Shown here: in pieces, positions 36,269-48,408 of the stretch
Numbering within the stretch: the stretch's first letter is position 1
Layout: each line of letters begins with the position of its first letter
Assembly (NCBI RefSeq): GCF_902859935.1
Contig: NZ_CADIKI010000007.1
Span: forward strand, 1-64,000
Source of the DNA: Paraburkholderia fynbosensis
GTDB lineage: Bacteria > Pseudomonadota > Gammaproteobacteria > Burkholderiales > Burkholderiaceae
Length of the DNA stretch: 64,000 nt
Reading direction: 5' to 3'
Made by a program: the position numbers and the translations under genes
The notes under the pieces: model-generated
Told to the model about the DNA's origin: nothing
The model's database searches: none
What the model saw: only the letters and a program-made list of their open reading frames with translations

Positions 36269-37369
36269 TCAGGTTAGTGCATGCGCGCCGCTGCGAATCG
36301 CGCGGCTGTGACGATGCACTTCGTCTACCAGCTCCGCCACGTTTTCCGGCGGCGTGAACTGCGAGATACCGTGCCCCAGATTGAAGACGTGGCCCGGATG
36401 ATTGCCGAAGCTCTCGAGTACCGCGCGCGCTTCCATGCGAATCGAAGCGGGCGGCGCAAACAGCACCGAAGGGTCGATATTGCCTTGTAGCGCGACCTTG
36501 CCGCCCACGCGCTCGCGAGCTTTGCTCAGGTTCACGGTCCAGTCGAGACCGACCGCATCCACGCCGATCTCGGCTATCTCGTCGAGCCACAGACCGCCGC
36601 CCTTCGTGAAGGTAATCACCGGCACTTTCTCGCCGTCGTGATCGCGCTTCAACTGGCTCACCACCTGCTGGATGTACTGCAGCGAAAAGCGTTGATATAC
36701 ACCGTCCGCCAGCGCCCCGCCCCACGTGTCGAAAATCATCACGGCTTGCGCGCCGGCTTCGATCTGCGCGTTCAGGTAGGCCGCGACCGAACGTGCGTTG
36801 ACGTCGAGGATCCGATGCATCAGATCCGGACGTGCATAAAGCATCGACTTGACGGTGCGGAAGTCCGCCGACCCGCTGCCTTCGACCATGTAGCAGGCCA
36901 AGGTCCATGGGCTGCCTGAAAAACCGATCAGCGGCACGCGTTGGCGGCCTTGCGCGTCCGTGAGCGCGGTGCGAATTTCGCGAACGGCGTCGGTCACGTA
37001 GCGCAACGCGGCGTCGATGTCCGGCACCGCGAGGCGCGCGACGTCGTCTTCCGTGCGCACCGGGCGGGCGAACCTGGGCCCCTCGCCGGTCACGAACTCG
37101 AGTCCGAGGCCCATGGCGTCGGGGACGGTCAGGATGTCGGAGAACAGGATCGCGGCGTCGAGCGGGTAACGATCGAGCGGCTGAAGCGTGACCTCCGTCG
37201 CGAACGCCGGACTTTTTGCAAGAGCAAGGAAACTGCCCGCGCGACCCCGCGTGGCATTGTATTCCGGCAGGTAGCGACCAGCCTGCCGCATCAGCCAGAT
37301 CGGCGTGTAGTCGGTCGGCTGGCGCAGCAGCGCGCGCAGGAAGGTGTCGTTCAGGAGTTTATGGGCCAC
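36269..37369 (-). CDS. hemE: Uroporphyrinogen decarboxylase
   Basis: A 366-residue enzyme of haem synthesis that removes four carboxyls from uroporphyrinogen III to give coproporphyrinogen III. The N-terminal [15 protein letters not shown] motif and the [20 protein letters not shown] motif (active-site Asp) are diagnostic, as is [17 protein letters not shown]. The start is a GTG at 37369 ([17 protein letters not shown]), matching Burkholderia homologues; a TTG at 37390 is in frame. No clear ribosome site is seen for either. It is divergent from the periplasmic protein at 37589. Confidence 0.95.
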   Translation of the reverse strand: MAHKLLNDTFLRALLRQPTDYTPIWLMRQAGRYLPEYNATRGRAGSFLALAKSPAFATEVTLQPLDRYPLDAAILFSDILTVPDAMGLGLEFVTGEGPRFARPVRTEDDVARLAVPDIDAALRYVTDAVREIRTALTDAQGRQRVPLIGFSGSPWTLACYMVEGSGSADFRTVKSMLYARPDLMHRILDVNARSVAAYLNAQIEAGAQAVMIFDTWGGALADGVYQRFSLQYIQQVVSQLKRDHDGEKVPVITFTKGGGLWLDEIAEIGVDAVGLDWTVNLSKARERVGGKVALQGNIDPSVLFAPPASIRMEARAVLESFGNHPGHVFNLGHGISQFTPPENVAELVDEVHRHSRAIRSGAHALT

Positions 37370-37588
37370 GTTTCGTACGACTGAGGGCAAAGGAGCATTT
37401 TACCGGAGCGCGCTCGCCCCATCGCGCCTGACGCGACCAATAACTGTCCGGCCGCATGGCAGCGACAGTTTTCCCTGGACGCCCGCAGCATGTCATCCTG
37501 GCTGAATGGCCGATGTTCAAGCCAGCTTCACCAAGCTACTATCGGACCGTCTTACCAGACAATTACATACAAAGGACAAGGACACTCG

Positions 37589-38380
37589 ATGAACAAGCTA
37601 GTAGTTGCCATCCTCGGCGCCGTCGCCGGTGTTTTGATGCACGTGGGCGTAGCCGGTGCGCAGACCAATCCCGCCGCGCCCTCCAGGCTCGACGAAATTC
37701 TTAGCCGCGGCACACTGCGCGCCTGCACGACCGGCGACTACAAACCATATTCGTTCTACAAAGGGGACGGCCAGTTCGAAGGCATCGACATTGACATGAC
37801 GGAGTCGCTCGCCAAATCGCTCGGCGTGAAGGTGGAGTTCGTCAAGACGTCATGGTCGAACCTGATGAACGACTTTGTCTCGAAATGCGATATCGGTGTG
37901 GGTGGGGTGTCACCTACGCTTGAGCGGCAAAAGCGCGCGTTCTTCACGCAGGCCTACATGATCGACGGCAAGACGCCCATCGTGCGCTGTGACGACGTAA
38001 GCAAGTATCAGACTGTCGCGCAAATCGACCAGCCATCGACGCGCGTGATCGTCAATCCGGGCGGGACCAACGAGCGTTTCGCGAAGCAGTACTTTGCGCA
38101 TGCGAACCTGAGCGTCTATCCCGACAACGTGACAATTTTCAAGCAGATCCTTGCCGGGAAGGCCGACGTGATGGTGACGGACGCCTCGGAAACCTTGTTG
38201 CAGCAGAAGCTGAATCCGGGTCTTTGTTCCGTGCACCCGGACAAGCCGTTCCAGTACGGCGAGAAAGCCTGGCTGCTGCCGCGCGGCGATGTGGCTTTCC
38301 AGCAGTATGTCGACCAGTGGCTGCACCTTGCGCGGGCGACCGGCGAGTATCAGGGCATTTCGGATAAGTGGTTGAAATGA
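37589..38380 (+). CDS. Periplasmic cyclohexadienyl dehydratase (PheC)-like / solute-binding-fold protein
   Basis: A 263-residue secreted protein with a signal peptide ending VAGAQ near residue 25. The fold is the family 3 solute-binding type. Segments LRACTTGDYKPYSF, SWSNLMNDF, DGKTPIVRC, VIVNPGGTNERFAKQYF and DNVTIFKQILAGKADVMVTD are strikingly like Pseudomonas PheC, which turns prephenate and arogenate into phenylpyruvate and phenylalanine. The acidic DA-x-E segment after VMVTD is retained. The alternative is an amino-acid ABC binding protein, but no permease genes adjoin it. AAGGAC precedes the ATG at 37589. Confidence 0.75.
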   Translation: MNKLVVAILGAVAGVLMHVGVAGAQTNPAAPSRLDEILSRGTLRACTTGDYKPYSFYKGDGQFEGIDIDMTESLAKSLGVKVEFVKTSWSNLMNDFVSKCDIGVGGVSPTLERQKRAFFTQAYMIDGKTPIVRCDDVSKYQTVAQIDQPSTRVIVNPGGTNERFAKQYFAHANLSVYPDNVTIFKQILAGKADVMVTDASETLLQQKLNPGLCSVHPDKPFQYGEKAWLLPRGDVAFQQYVDQWLHLARATGEYQGISDKWLK

Positions 38381-38870
38381 ACTAAGTAGCTGACCGTTGC
38401 CAATTAGTTCTGGCGGCGGCCGCCATCGTGTAACGAACCTCGTCCGGTTTAAGCCAAAGCCTAATAACGACACGGAATGGTTAATTTTGCGAATTGACCC
38501 CAGCGGACGCGATTCAAAAGATTAATGTGTTGCTTTGCAACACTTCAATCCCGGGCTTAGTACGAAATTTCCCGCAGCTTGGGAAACGCTGTAACACGGG
38601 AGATTTTGCTTATAAAGGATGCGCATGCAACCATTTCATGCGGAATCGACTGAACAATTTACGCCGCAATATGCGACACGAATAGCATCAATCATGCGTA
38701 TGAAGTTGCGAGCCAGTCATCAGTAAAAATTACGTTTCGAGCGTCCGGACTTGGCAATTAGTCCCGCAGCGCCTTATCTGGCGGGCGTTACAACCTGAAA
38801 CACTTTGTTACCGCGCCGCCAGAGTAATTCGCCCACAATGCCTCAACGGTTTCAACACGGATGTGGCTGG
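38381..38870. other. AT-richer intergenic stretch with a small stem-loop
   Basis: This 490-bp stretch is less GC-rich than its neighbours. A perfect stem GTGTTGC-TTT-GCAACAC lies at 38527-38543, without a T run. A 63-codon frame (38494-38685) has no ribosome site or family and is not called. No promoter for the RNA candidate on the right could be fixed with confidence. Confidence 0.45.
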
Positions 38871-39052
38871 GTGCATGGTGTGAGCGGATACGATGCACTT
38901 GCCGGTCGGCCTATGCCGAAGCCCTGAGAAGGGGCATCCCTGCTGGGGCCGTATTCGGCGCAGGGTCGCCGTCTCAGGTGCTCCAACTTTGGTCTCCTCG
39001 CGCTAACCCCGTAGCGTGTGGTTTTTAGCGGGCTCCAGGCCCGCTTTTTTTT
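38871..39052 (+). ncRNA. Candidate structured non-coding RNA
   Basis: A series of stems is followed by an intrinsic terminator. GTGCAT/ATGCAC pairs 38871-38876 with 38893-38898. TCGGC/GCCGA pairs 38906-38910 with 38915-38919. A nested rod pairs CTGAGA/TCTCAG (38924-38929, 38972-38977), CCCTGC/GCAGGG (38938-38943, 38960-38965) and GCCG/CGGC inside. CGCTA/TAGCG lies at 39001-39016. The terminator is at 39027-39052. No convincing protein frame explains the segment, and the gene to the right is convergent, so it is not a leader. It matches no RNA family I can name. The 5' end is uncertain. Confidence 0.5.
39027..39052 (+). terminator. Terminator ending the candidate RNA
   Basis: Seven-bp stem AGCGGGC/GCCCGCT with a 5-nt loop, followed by eight T on the plus strand. 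Confidence 0.9.
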
Positions 39053-39200
39053 CGTCTCGCCAAACGTTTGCGCGCAAGACATCGCTCCGGCTTGCTTCTA
39101 TTCAGGTCCGGTTCGCGAAGCGGACCAAACGGCTCTGGCTTCTGTTCGCGTCGAGCGGCGTTTGCCGTCAACAATTGCCAGCGCGGCTCTGCCCCAGCCG

Positions 39201-40931
39201 TCATGCCGTCTTGTCTTCCCGCAGCTTCAATTCGCTGATCATCCGTTCGCGCATGATGAATTTCTGCACTTTGCCGGTCACCGTCATGGGCAATTCGTCG
39301 ACGAAACGGATGTACTTCGGCACTTTGTAGTGCGCAATTTGCCCCTGGCAAAACTGCTGGATCTCTTCGGCGCTCGCCTGCTCACCCGAGCGCAGCACGA
39401 CCCACGCACAGACTTCTTCGCCGTACTTCGCGTCGGGCACGCCAAATACCTGCACGCTCTGGATTTTCGGGTGGCGGAACAGAAATTCTTCAATCTCACG
39501 CGGATAGATGTTTTCCCCTCCGCGAATCAACATGTCCTTCAATCGGCCCACGATGTTGCAGTAACCCTCGGCATCGAGCGTTGCCAGATCGCCGGTATGC
39601 ATCCAGCCGTCGATCACGCTTTCGCGCGTCTTCGCCTCGTCGTCCCAGTAGCCCTGCATCACCGAGTAGCCCCGCGTGCACAGCTCGCCAGTCTCGCCCA
39701 CCGGCACGATCTCGCCGAGCGGATCGACGATCTTCACCTCCAGGTGCGGCTGAATGCGGCCTACCGTGGTGGTGCGTTTGTCGAGCGGGTCCGTCGTCGA
39801 ACTCTGGAACGATACCGGGCTGGTTTCCGTCATGCCGTACGCAATCGTGATCTCGCTCAGATGCATCTTCGAGACGACCTTCTTCATCGTTTCGATCGGG
39901 CACGGCGAGCCCGCCATGATGCCGGTGCGCAGTTGCGAGAAGTCGTAGCCAGCGAAGTCCGGGTGATCGAGCTCGGCGATAAACATGGTGGGCACGCCAT
40001 GCAAGGCGGTGCACTTTTCTTCGGTCACCGCGGCGAGGGTCGCGGCGGGGTCGAAGCCCTCGCCTGGAAACACCATATTCGCGCCGACCGACACGCACGC
40101 GAGCACCGACAGCACCATCCCAAAACAGTGGTATAGCGGGACGGGAATGCATAAGCCGTCCTGCTCGGTCAGCCGCATCGCCATCGCGATGTAGCGCGCG
40201 TTGTTGACCACGTTGCTATGGGTTAGCGTTGCGCCTTTCGGATTCCCCGTCGTACCACTCGTGAACTGAATATTGATCGGTTCGTGGCATGTCAGCGTTG
40301 TGCCAAGGGCTTCGAGTTGCGCGGTGTCGAGCGTCGCGCGTCCCCGTTCAATCAGTTCGGAAAAGCTCATCATGCCAGGCGTTTCGGTATCGCACATGCG
40401 AATCACGTAGCGCAACTGCGGCAACCGTGCGGCGTGAAGTTCCCCCGGCGCCTGCGCCGCCAATTCGGGGGCAAGCTCCTGCAACATTTCGAGGTACATC
40501 GACGTCTTGAAACGCTCGGCGGCAATGACCGCCTTGCAGCCGACCTTGTTCAGCGCATATTCGAGTTCCGCGAGTCGATAGGCCGGATTGATGTTGACCA
40601 GCACCGCGCCGATCCGCGCGGTCGCGAATTGGGTGAGCAGCCACTCCACGCGGTTCGGCGACCAGATGCCAACGCGGTCGCCCTTCGCGATGCCGAGTGT
40701 GAGAAGCCCGGCCGCCAGCACGTCCACTTCATCTGCAAATTCCTTCCACGTCCAGCGAATACGCTGCTCGCGAAACACCACGGCCGGGCGGTCGGCAAAG
40801 CGTTTGGCCGTGTCGCGAAGAAACTGGCCGACGGTCGCTTCGCTCAACGGGATTTCGGTCGACCCGCGCACATACGACAGTCCGTCTTTGGGTTCGATGA
40901 GTGCACCTTCGCCTGACGCTTGCGTTGCCAT
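39201..40931 (-). CDS. AMP-dependent fatty-acyl/short-chain acyl-CoA ligase
   Basis: A 576-residue acyl-adenylate-forming enzyme. The P-loop-like motif [18 protein letters not shown] lies near residue 215, [11 protein letters not shown] is the A5 motif, [20 protein letters not shown] holds the conserved Asp and Arg, and [16 protein letters not shown] carries the C-terminal catalytic Lys. It makes acyl-CoA from a carboxylic acid, ATP and CoA. By overall style it resembles medium/long-chain FadD-like ligases, but chain length is not readable. GGAGA precedes the ATG. It stands alone, with no beta-oxidation genes near. Confidence 0.9.
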   Translation of the reverse strand: MATQASGEGALIEPKDGLSYVRGSTEIPLSEATVGQFLRDTAKRFADRPAVVFREQRIRWTWKEFADEVDVLAAGLLTLGIAKGDRVGIWSPNRVEWLLTQFATARIGAVLVNINPAYRLAELEYALNKVGCKAVIAAERFKTSMYLEMLQELAPELAAQAPGELHAARLPQLRYVIRMCDTETPGMMSFSELIERGRATLDTAQLEALGTTLTCHEPINIQFTSGTTGNPKGATLTHSNVVNNARYIAMAMRLTEQDGLCIPVPLYHCFGMVLSVLACVSVGANMVFPGEGFDPAATLAAVTEEKCTALHGVPTMFIAELDHPDFAGYDFSQLRTGIMAGSPCPIETMKKVVSKMHLSEITIAYGMTETSPVSFQSSTTDPLDKRTTTVGRIQPHLEVKIVDPLGEIVPVGETGELCTRGYSVMQGYWDDEAKTRESVIDGWMHTGDLATLDAEGYCNIVGRLKDMLIRGGENIYPREIEEFLFRHPKIQSVQVFGVPDAKYGEEVCAWVVLRSGEQASAEEIQQFCQGQIAHYKVPKYIRFVDELPMTVTGKVQKFIMRERMISELKLREDKTA

Positions 40932-41116
40932 GGTGTTGTCTCCGTGAGTCGAAGCTGGTCCGATTGAAATGAATTTGAAATCGATTGTGCCACCGGCGTG
41001 CGTTCTTACGGCATCAAGTCTTACCCGCAGCGCATCGCGCGGATTTGCGCGGCGGGCCTGCTACCGGTCCGATCGCGTGATTTTGCTGACCTTTCCGTAA
41101 ACGTCAAGTAATGGTC

Positions 41117-41144
41117 AAAAAAAAGCAGCCGCGAAGGCTGCTTT
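41117..41144 (-). terminator. Terminator of the atp operon
   Basis: On the minus strand arms AAAGCAGCC/GGCTGCTTT (41122-41130 and 41136-41144) with a 5-nt loop are followed by a T run at 41117-41124. It lies 18 bp past the atpC stop. Confidence 0.93.
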
Positions 41145-41162
41145 CTCTTTGTTACGTGTGCC

Positions 41163-41588
41163 TTATTTCTGACCACGCAGCTTGCGCAGACGCTGAATCG
41201 CAGCGAGCTGAGCCGTCGCGTACGCCAGTTCCGCTTGCGCGGTTGCGTATTCGAGGTTCGAACCGGTGTTTTGCAGCGCTTCTTCTGCACGCTTGCGTGC
41301 ATCTTCAGCCTTTGCTTCGTCGAGATCCTTGCCGCGAATTGCCGTGTCGGCGAGAACCGTCACAGCGCCCGGCTGGATTTCGAGGATGCCGCCGGCGACG
41401 AACACAAATTCCTCTTCGCCGTTTTCAGCTTCGATGCGTACCGCACCCGGACGAATCCGCGTGATGAGTGGCGTGTGGCCCGGCAGAATGCCGAGTTCAC
41501 CCGCTTCGCCCGGCAGCGCGACGAACTTCGCCTGGCCCGAGAAGATCTGCTCTTCCGCGCTGACGACGTCTACTTTAATGGTTGCCAT
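41163..41588 (-). CDS. atpC: F1 ATP synthase epsilon subunit
   Basis: A 141-residue subunit of the F1 central stalk that couples rotation and can inhibit hydrolysis. The N-terminal beta domain has [20 protein letters not shown] and [12 protein letters not shown]; the C-terminal helical hairpin begins with [15 protein letters not shown]. It is last of the operon, 156 bp after atpD. A large hairpin element (41607-41646) stands directly before its ribosome site. Confidence 0.96.
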   Translation of the reverse strand: MATIKVDVVSAEEQIFSGQAKFVALPGEAGELGILPGHTPLITRIRPGAVRIEAENGEEEFVFVAGGILEIQPGAVTVLADTAIRGKDLDEAKAEDARKRAEEALQNTGSNLEYATAQAELAYATAQLAAIQRLRKLRGQK

Positions 41589-41606
41589 AACTGTCGACTC
41601 CTGTCG

Positions 41607-41646
41607 ACGAGAGGTAGCGCTTCAGCGCTTACTCTCGTCCCATGCA
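41607..41646. repeat. Intra-operon hairpin element, atpC copy
   Basis: Arms 41607-41621 and 41624-41638 pair over 15 bp with two mismatches around the core AGCGCT-TC-AGCGCT, followed by TCCCATGCAA. The same core and tail occur at 44171-44210 before atpG. Confidence 0.65.
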
Positions 41647-41744
41647 AGGCTGAGGTGAGCGTAGTGAGAGGCGCCCCCTTGCGTTCCGATACAGCACAAT
41701 CATATCGACACGCATGGCCGCGCCCGCTTCGTTACACCCAACCC

Positions 41745-43157
<1,413 letters not shown>

Positions 43158-43268
43158 TCAATTCTTCACTCGCGCAAAGGCGCAATTTCGATGGGGTCGC
43201 TTAGACGGGGCCGCCTGGACGGGTGCGCCTGACCGGCGCACACGAAGCGGCATGCCTGACCGTCAAGG

Positions 43269-44153
43269 TCAGACTGCCGCTGCGCCACCGACGATTTCCG
43301 ACAGTTCTTTCGTGATCGCGGCCTGACGGCTCTTGTTGTATACGAGCTGCAGTTCGTTGATGACCGTCTTCGCGTTGTCCGAAGCGGCCTTCATCGCAAC
43401 CATCCGGGCCGACTGCTCCGATGCCATGTTTTCCGCGACGGCCTGATAGACCAGCGCTTCGACATAACGCACCAGCAGTTCGTCGACCACTGCCTGCGCA
43501 TCCGGCTCGTAGATGTAGTCCCACTGTGTGCTCGGCGTCGTGCCGTCTTCTTCCTGGCGCTCGAACTGTTCTGCCGACAGCGGCAGCAGTTGCTCGATCA
43601 CCGGCTCTTGCTTCATCGTGTTGACGAAGCGTGTGTACGCCAGGTACACCGCCGAAACCTTGCCTTCCGAGTACAGGTCGAGCTGCACCTTCACCGCACC
43701 GATCAGCTTTTCCAGATGCGGCGTATCGCCCAGTTGCACGACGTTCGAAACCACCTGAGCACGCAAACGGTTCAGGAAACCCAAGCCCTTGCTGCCGATC
43801 GCAGTTGCTTCGATCGTCTTGCCTTGGCCTTCCAGTTCCTTGAACTTCTGCAGCGACGCGCGCAGCACGTTGGTGTTCATCCCGCCGCACAGACCCTTGT
43901 CGGTCGTGACGAGGATGATGCCGGCCGCCTTCGCACCTTCGTTCGACACCATGAACGGGTGACGATACTCCGGGTTCGCGCGGCTCATGTGCGCAGCGAT
44001 ATCGCGGACCTTGTCGGCATACGGGCGAGCAGCGCGCATGCGCTCCTGAGCGCGGCGCATCTTCGATGCGGCCACCATCTCCATCGCTTTCGTGATCTTG
44101 CGCGTGTTTTGCACGCTCTTGATCTTGCCGCGAATTTCCTTCATTCCAGCCAT
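43269..44153 (-). CDS. atpG: F1 ATP synthase gamma subunit
   Basis: A 294-residue rotor shaft subunit. The N-terminal helix is [20 protein letters not shown] followed by [11 protein letters not shown], and the C-terminal helix includes [20 protein letters not shown] before [14 protein letters not shown]. The ATG at 44153 is chosen for its CAAGGAGCA site; the frame is open to 44210 into the repeated hairpin. Slightly longer than E. coli AtpG (287), as usual in this genus. Confidence 0.97.
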   Translation of the reverse strand: MAGMKEIRGKIKSVQNTRKITKAMEMVAASKMRRAQERMRAARPYADKVRDIAAHMSRANPEYRHPFMVSNEGAKAAGIILVTTDKGLCGGMNTNVLRASLQKFKELEGQGKTIEATAIGSKGLGFLNRLRAQVVSNVVQLGDTPHLEKLIGAVKVQLDLYSEGKVSAVYLAYTRFVNTMKQEPVIEQLLPLSAEQFERQEEDGTTPSTQWDYIYEPDAQAVVDELLVRYVEALVYQAVAENMASEQSARMVAMKAASDNAKTVINELQLVYNKSRQAAITKELSEIVGGAAAV

Positions 44154-44170
44154 TGCTTGCTCCTTGTCGG

Positions 44171-44210
44171 CCCGAGTTAGCGCTTCAGCGCTGACTCGGG
44201 TCCCATGCAA
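44171..44210. repeat. Intra-operon hairpin element, atpG copy
   Basis: Arms 44171-44184 and 44187-44200 pair over 14 bp with one mismatch (CCCGAGTTAGCGCT against AGCGCTGACTCGGG), followed by TCCCATGCAA. Related to 41607-41646. Confidence 0.7.
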
Positions 44211-44292
44211 AGCGATCGAAGCAGCACGGGTGCATTCACATGTGGCCCGCGCCGCTTCAAGGTCCGTTTATGCCTTGCGGATCACTCGCGGA

Positions 44293-45834
44293 TCAATAAG
44301 CGCCGGACTTCTTGAAGTCTTTAAGGGCCGTGTGCAGCAGGCCTTCGTCGTCCTTCGAGAGTTCCTTGGTATCTTCGACGCGCTTGACCAAGTCGGCGTG
44401 GCTCGACTTCAGGTATTCGCGCAGGCCCTTTTCGAACGGCAGGACTTGCGAGATTTCGAGGTCGTCGAGGTAGCCGTTGTTCGCTGCGAACAGCGAAATG
44501 GCCAGTTCCCACACTTGCAGCGGCTGATACTGCGGCTGCTTCAGCAGTTCCGTCACGCGGCGGCCGCGCTCCAGCTGCTTACGGGTCGCTTCGTCGAGAT
44601 CCGATGCGAACTGCGCGAACGCCGCCAGTTCACGGTACTGCGCGAGGTCGGTACGGATACCGCCCGACAGCTTCTTCACGACCTTCGTCTGAGCCGCACC
44701 ACCGACGCGCGACACCGACACGCCAGCGTTAATTGCCGGGCGGATACCTGCGTTGAAGAGGTCGGTTTCCAGGAAGATCTGGCCGTCGGTAATCGAGATC
44801 ACGTTCGTCGGAACGAATGCGGTCACGTCGCCGGCTTGCGTTTCAATGACCGGCAGTGCCGTCAGCGAACCGCTCTTGCCCTTGACTTCGCCGTTGGTGA
44901 ACTTCTCGACGTAATCTTCCGAGACGCGAGCAGCACGTTCCAGCAGACGCGAGTGCAGATAGAACACGTCGCCCGGGTAGGCTTCGCGGCCCGGCGGGCG
45001 GCGCAGCAGCAGCGAGATCTGGCGGTATGCCCAAGCTTGCTTGGTCAAGTCGTCATAAACGATCAGCGCGTCTTGACCGCGGTCGCGGAAGTATTCGCCC
45101 ATCGTGCAGCCGGCGTACGGTGCGAGGTACTGCATCGCAGCCGATTCCGAAGCCGAAGCGGACACGACGATCGTGTATTCCAGCGCGCCGGTTTCTTCCA
45201 GCTTGCGCACCACGTTCATGATCGACGAAGCCTTCTGGCCGATCGCGACGTAGATACAGAAGAGGTTCTTGCCCTTCTGGTTGATGATCGCGTCGACTGC
45301 GACTGCGGTCTTGCCGCACTGGCGGTCGCCGATGATCAGCTCACGCTGGCCACGGCCGATCGGCACCATCGCGTCGATCGACTTCAGACCGGTCTGGACC
45401 GGTTCCGAAACCGACTTACGCCAGATCACGCCCGGAGCAATCTTTTCGATTGCGTCGGTCTTCTTCGCGTTGATCGGGCCCTTGCCGTCGATCGGGTTGC
45501 CGAGTGTGTCGACCACGCGGCCGAGCAGTTCCGGACCCACCGGCACTTCCAGAATGCGGCCCGTCGTCTTGACGATGTCGCCTTCCGAGATGTGTTCGTA
45601 CTCACCCAGAATCACGGCGCCGACCGAGTCGCGCTCGAGGTTCAGTGCGAGACCGAAGGTGTTGCCCGGGAATTCGAGCATTTCGCCCTGCATCACTTCC
45701 GACAGGCCGTGAATACGCACGATACCGTCGGTCACGGAGATCACGGTGCCCTGGTTGCGAACGTCTGCGCTCGCTTCAAGGCCCTGGATCCGGCTCTTGA
45801 TCAGCTCGCTGATCTCAGAGGGATTGAGTTGCAT
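44293..45834 (-). CDS. atpA: F1 ATP synthase alpha subunit
   Basis: A 513-residue regulatory nucleotide-binding subunit. The N-terminus [16 protein letters not shown] contacts delta. The P-loop is [14 protein letters not shown], and the arginine finger lies in SISRVGG-type context ([20 protein letters not shown]). [15 protein letters not shown] is also diagnostic. It is 58 bp after atpH and 139 bp before atpG. Confidence 0.98.
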   Translation of the reverse strand: MQLNPSEISELIKSRIQGLEASADVRNQGTVISVTDGIVRIHGLSEVMQGEMLEFPGNTFGLALNLERDSVGAVILGEYEHISEGDIVKTTGRILEVPVGPELLGRVVDTLGNPIDGKGPINAKKTDAIEKIAPGVIWRKSVSEPVQTGLKSIDAMVPIGRGQRELIIGDRQCGKTAVAVDAIINQKGKNLFCIYVAIGQKASSIMNVVRKLEETGALEYTIVVSASASESAAMQYLAPYAGCTMGEYFRDRGQDALIVYDDLTKQAWAYRQISLLLRRPPGREAYPGDVFYLHSRLLERAARVSEDYVEKFTNGEVKGKSGSLTALPVIETQAGDVTAFVPTNVISITDGQIFLETDLFNAGIRPAINAGVSVSRVGGAAQTKVVKKLSGGIRTDLAQYRELAAFAQFASDLDEATRKQLERGRRVTELLKQPQYQPLQVWELAISLFAANNGYLDDLEISQVLPFEKGLREYLKSSHADLVKRVEDTKELSKDDEGLLHTALKDFKKSGAY

Positions 45835-45892
45835 TATTCGCTCCTGATAGTCAATTCTGTTGCGTGCCAGCCGCTTCAGCGCCTAAAGCGCT

Positions 45893-46432
45893 TCAGGCCG
45901 TCAGAGCCGTCTGCATGCTGGCAAGCCGCGCGCGGACCGAGGTATCGAGCACTTCGTCGCCGACCGTCACGCGCACGCCGCCGATCAACGACGAGTCCAC
46001 CTGGACCGTCGGCTTCAGCTTGCGTTTGAATTTGCGTTCGAGACTTGCGACGAGTTCGTTCAACTGCGCGCCCTCGAGCGGGAATGCGCTGACGATCAGC
46101 ACATCGGCCGCCCCTTCGCGGGCGTTCTTCAACTCTTCGAACTGCACGACGATTTCTGGCAGCAATTGCAGGCGATGATTGTCCACCAGCATTTGCACCA
46201 GATTCTTCGCTTGCGCGTTGTCCTTGAGCGGCGACTTGACCGCGGCCAGCAGCAATTCGCTGACCTGGGCGCGGCCTACTTTAGGGCTCGAGGAGATCGA
46301 CAGCACTTCGGGCAGACGCGCAACCTGTGCCAGCTCCTGCACGAGCGTGGACCAGGCGGCGATGTCACCAGCTTCGGCCACGCCAAACAGCGCTTCTGCG
46401 TACGGACGGGCGATGGTTGCAAGTTCGGCCAT
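45893..46432 (-). CDS. atpH: F1 ATP synthase delta subunit
   Basis: A 179-residue peripheral-stalk subunit joining F1 to the b subunits. The N-terminal helical domain starts [19 protein letters not shown]; the C-terminal [20 protein letters not shown] and [20 protein letters not shown] segments are standard. It begins only 2 bp after the atpF stop, so coupling is likely. Confidence 0.96.
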   Translation of the reverse strand: MAELATIARPYAEALFGVAEAGDIAAWSTLVQELAQVARLPEVLSISSSPKVGRAQVSELLLAAVKSPLKDNAQAKNLVQMLVDNHRLQLLPEIVVQFEELKNAREGAADVLIVSAFPLEGAQLNELVASLERKFKRKLKPTVQVDSSLIGGVRVTVGDEVLDTSVRARLASMQTALTA

Positions 46433-46434
46433 GA

Positions 46435-46905
46435 TCAGAGCTCGGCTTTCAGTTGATTCAGCAGGTCAGCGTGGGCTGCCTGGTCGACTTCGCGCTTCAG
46501 GATCTGTTCAGCACCCTTCACAGCAAGTGCGGCGACTTCGCCGCGCAGCGTTTCGCGCGCCTTCACGACTTGCTGTTCCGCGTCGGCCTTCGCTTGCGCG
46601 ATGATGCGAGCGGCTTCAGCTTGTGCCTGAGCCTTGATTTCGTCAGCGACTGCCACCGCGCGCTTTTCCGCATCGGCAATACGTTGCTGACCGTCGTTGC
46701 GAGCCTGGGCGAGTTCCTGGTCGACGCGCTTGTGAGCAGCTTCGAGTTCTTGCTTGCCCTTTTCAGCAGCCGACAAGCCTTCAGCAATCTTCTTCGAGCG
46801 CTCGTCGATGGCATTGATCAACGGCGGCCACACGAACTTCATCGTGAACCACGCGAGGATCAGGAACACGACCATTTGCGCAAACAGGGTTGCGTTGAGA
46901 TTCAC
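46435..46905 (-). CDS. atpF: Fo ATP synthase b subunit
   Basis: A 156-residue stator subunit. One N-terminal membrane span ([20 protein letters not shown]) is followed by a long charged, Ala/Gln/Lys-rich helix that dimerises, with [20 protein letters not shown] near residue 35. Length and composition equal E. coli AtpF. It lies 138 bp after atpE. Confidence 0.96.
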   Translation of the reverse strand: MNLNATLFAQMVVFLILAWFTMKFVWPPLINAIDERSKKIAEGLSAAEKGKQELEAAHKRVDQELAQARNDGQQRIADAEKRAVAVADEIKAQAQAEAARIIAQAKADAEQQVVKARETLRGEVAALAVKGAEQILKREVDQAAHADLLNQLKAEL

Positions 46906-47043
46906 GGTGTTTCCTTAAACGTTGCTAGTTCGGAAAGTGAAACGGCAAGGCGCTCATCGATTCTGTATTCGATCAGCGCCCAAGTGCCCGTTCCGCCCTG
47001 CGCCTTTACCAGTTATAGCTCAGGCGCAAACTTCCGAGGAACC

Positions 47044-47337
<294 letters not shown>

Positions 47338-47394
47338 TTAGAACTGGTTGGAACTGGGATTTGAAAAACTACGATTCGTGGTCGACGGCGCCGG

Positions 47395-48246
47395 TTAGTG
47401 CGTGTCGTGTGCCTGGCCGATGTACACCAGCGTCAGCATCATGAAAATGAACGCCTGCAGCAGAACGATCAGGATGTGGAAGATTGACCACACGGTGCCG
47501 GCGATCACGTGGCCGATGAAGCCAAGCACCGTCGTGTCCGCGCCGAAGCTCCAGAGGCTGCCGAGCAGGGCAATCAGCAGGAACAACAGTTCGCCCGCGT
47601 ACATGTTGCCGAACAGCCGCATGCCGAGCGACACCGTCTTCGCGACGAACTCGATGATGTTCAGTGCAAGGTTCGGGATCCACAGCAGGGGATGCGCGCC
47701 GAACGGAGCGGACAGCAGCTCATGCACGAAGCCGCCGGCGCCCTTGATCTTGAAGTTGTAATAGATCATCAGCGCGAACACCCCGAGGGCGATGCCCAGC
47801 GTGCCGTTCAGGTCGGCGGTCGGCACGATGCGGTGGTGCGGGATGACTTCGGACAGACCCAGCCAGCCGATCACGTGGCCCGGCAGGTCGACAGGGATAA
47901 AGTCGAGCGAGTTCATCAGCGCGACCCAGACGAACACGGTCAGGGCCAGCGGTGCGATGAAAGTGCGCGTGCCGTGGATCATCGACTTCGATTGATCCTC
48001 GACCATTTCGACCAGCATTTCGATCGCGCATTGGAAACGACCCGGCACGCCGGACGTTGCCTTGCGGGCAGCGAGACGCAGGATGAGGATGGTGGCCAGA
48101 CCGCAAACGATCGACCAGAAAAGGGTGTCCAGATTCCACACGTGAATGTCGAAAATCGACGTCTGGTGCGCGGTGGAAAAGTTCTGCAAGTGGTGCGCGA
48201 TGTACTCGGACGGATCCATTGCGCGCGTGCCTTCGCTAGCTGCCAT
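47395..48246 (-). CDS. atpB: Fo ATP synthase a subunit
   Basis: A 283-residue membrane subunit forming the proton half-channels. The essential arginine lies in SLGMRLFGNMYAGELLFLLI, and DFIPVDLPGHVIG and HVIAGTVWSIFHILIVLLQA are other conserved segments. The start at 48246 (MAASEGTRAMDPSEY) is chosen over an upstream-extended frame; 48219 is a later option. It lies 81 bp before atpE. Confidence 0.96.
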   Translation of the reverse strand: MAASEGTRAMDPSEYIAHHLQNFSTAHQTSIFDIHVWNLDTLFWSIVCGLATILILRLAARKATSGVPGRFQCAIEMLVEMVEDQSKSMIHGTRTFIAPLALTVFVWVALMNSLDFIPVDLPGHVIGWLGLSEVIPHHRIVPTADLNGTLGIALGVFALMIYYNFKIKGAGGFVHELLSAPFGAHPLLWIPNLALNIIEFVAKTVSLGMRLFGNMYAGELLFLLIALLGSLWSFGADTTVLGFIGHVIAGTVWSIFHILIVLLQAFIFMMLTLVYIGQAHDTH

Positions 48247-48408
48247 ATCGTTAAAGCCACCCAAATTGTCGAAAATCGTCTTAGGCCGCACCCGCAGCAA
48301 TGCTGTATTGCGGGAACACGCCGGGCGCGGACCGTGTCGTATCCGCACACCTGTTGCCGGCGCTGCGCGCCAGCCTGAATTTTTTTGCTGCTAACTGTTT
48401 CTGCTACC

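Noticed and set aside
38494..38685. 63-codon frame after the PheC-like gene
   Set aside because: No ribosome site and no recognisable protein character.
38871..39052. Assignment of the RNA candidate to 4.5S RNA, RNase P RNA, tmRNA or a known riboswitch
   Set aside because: None of the conserved sequence blocks of those RNAs is present.
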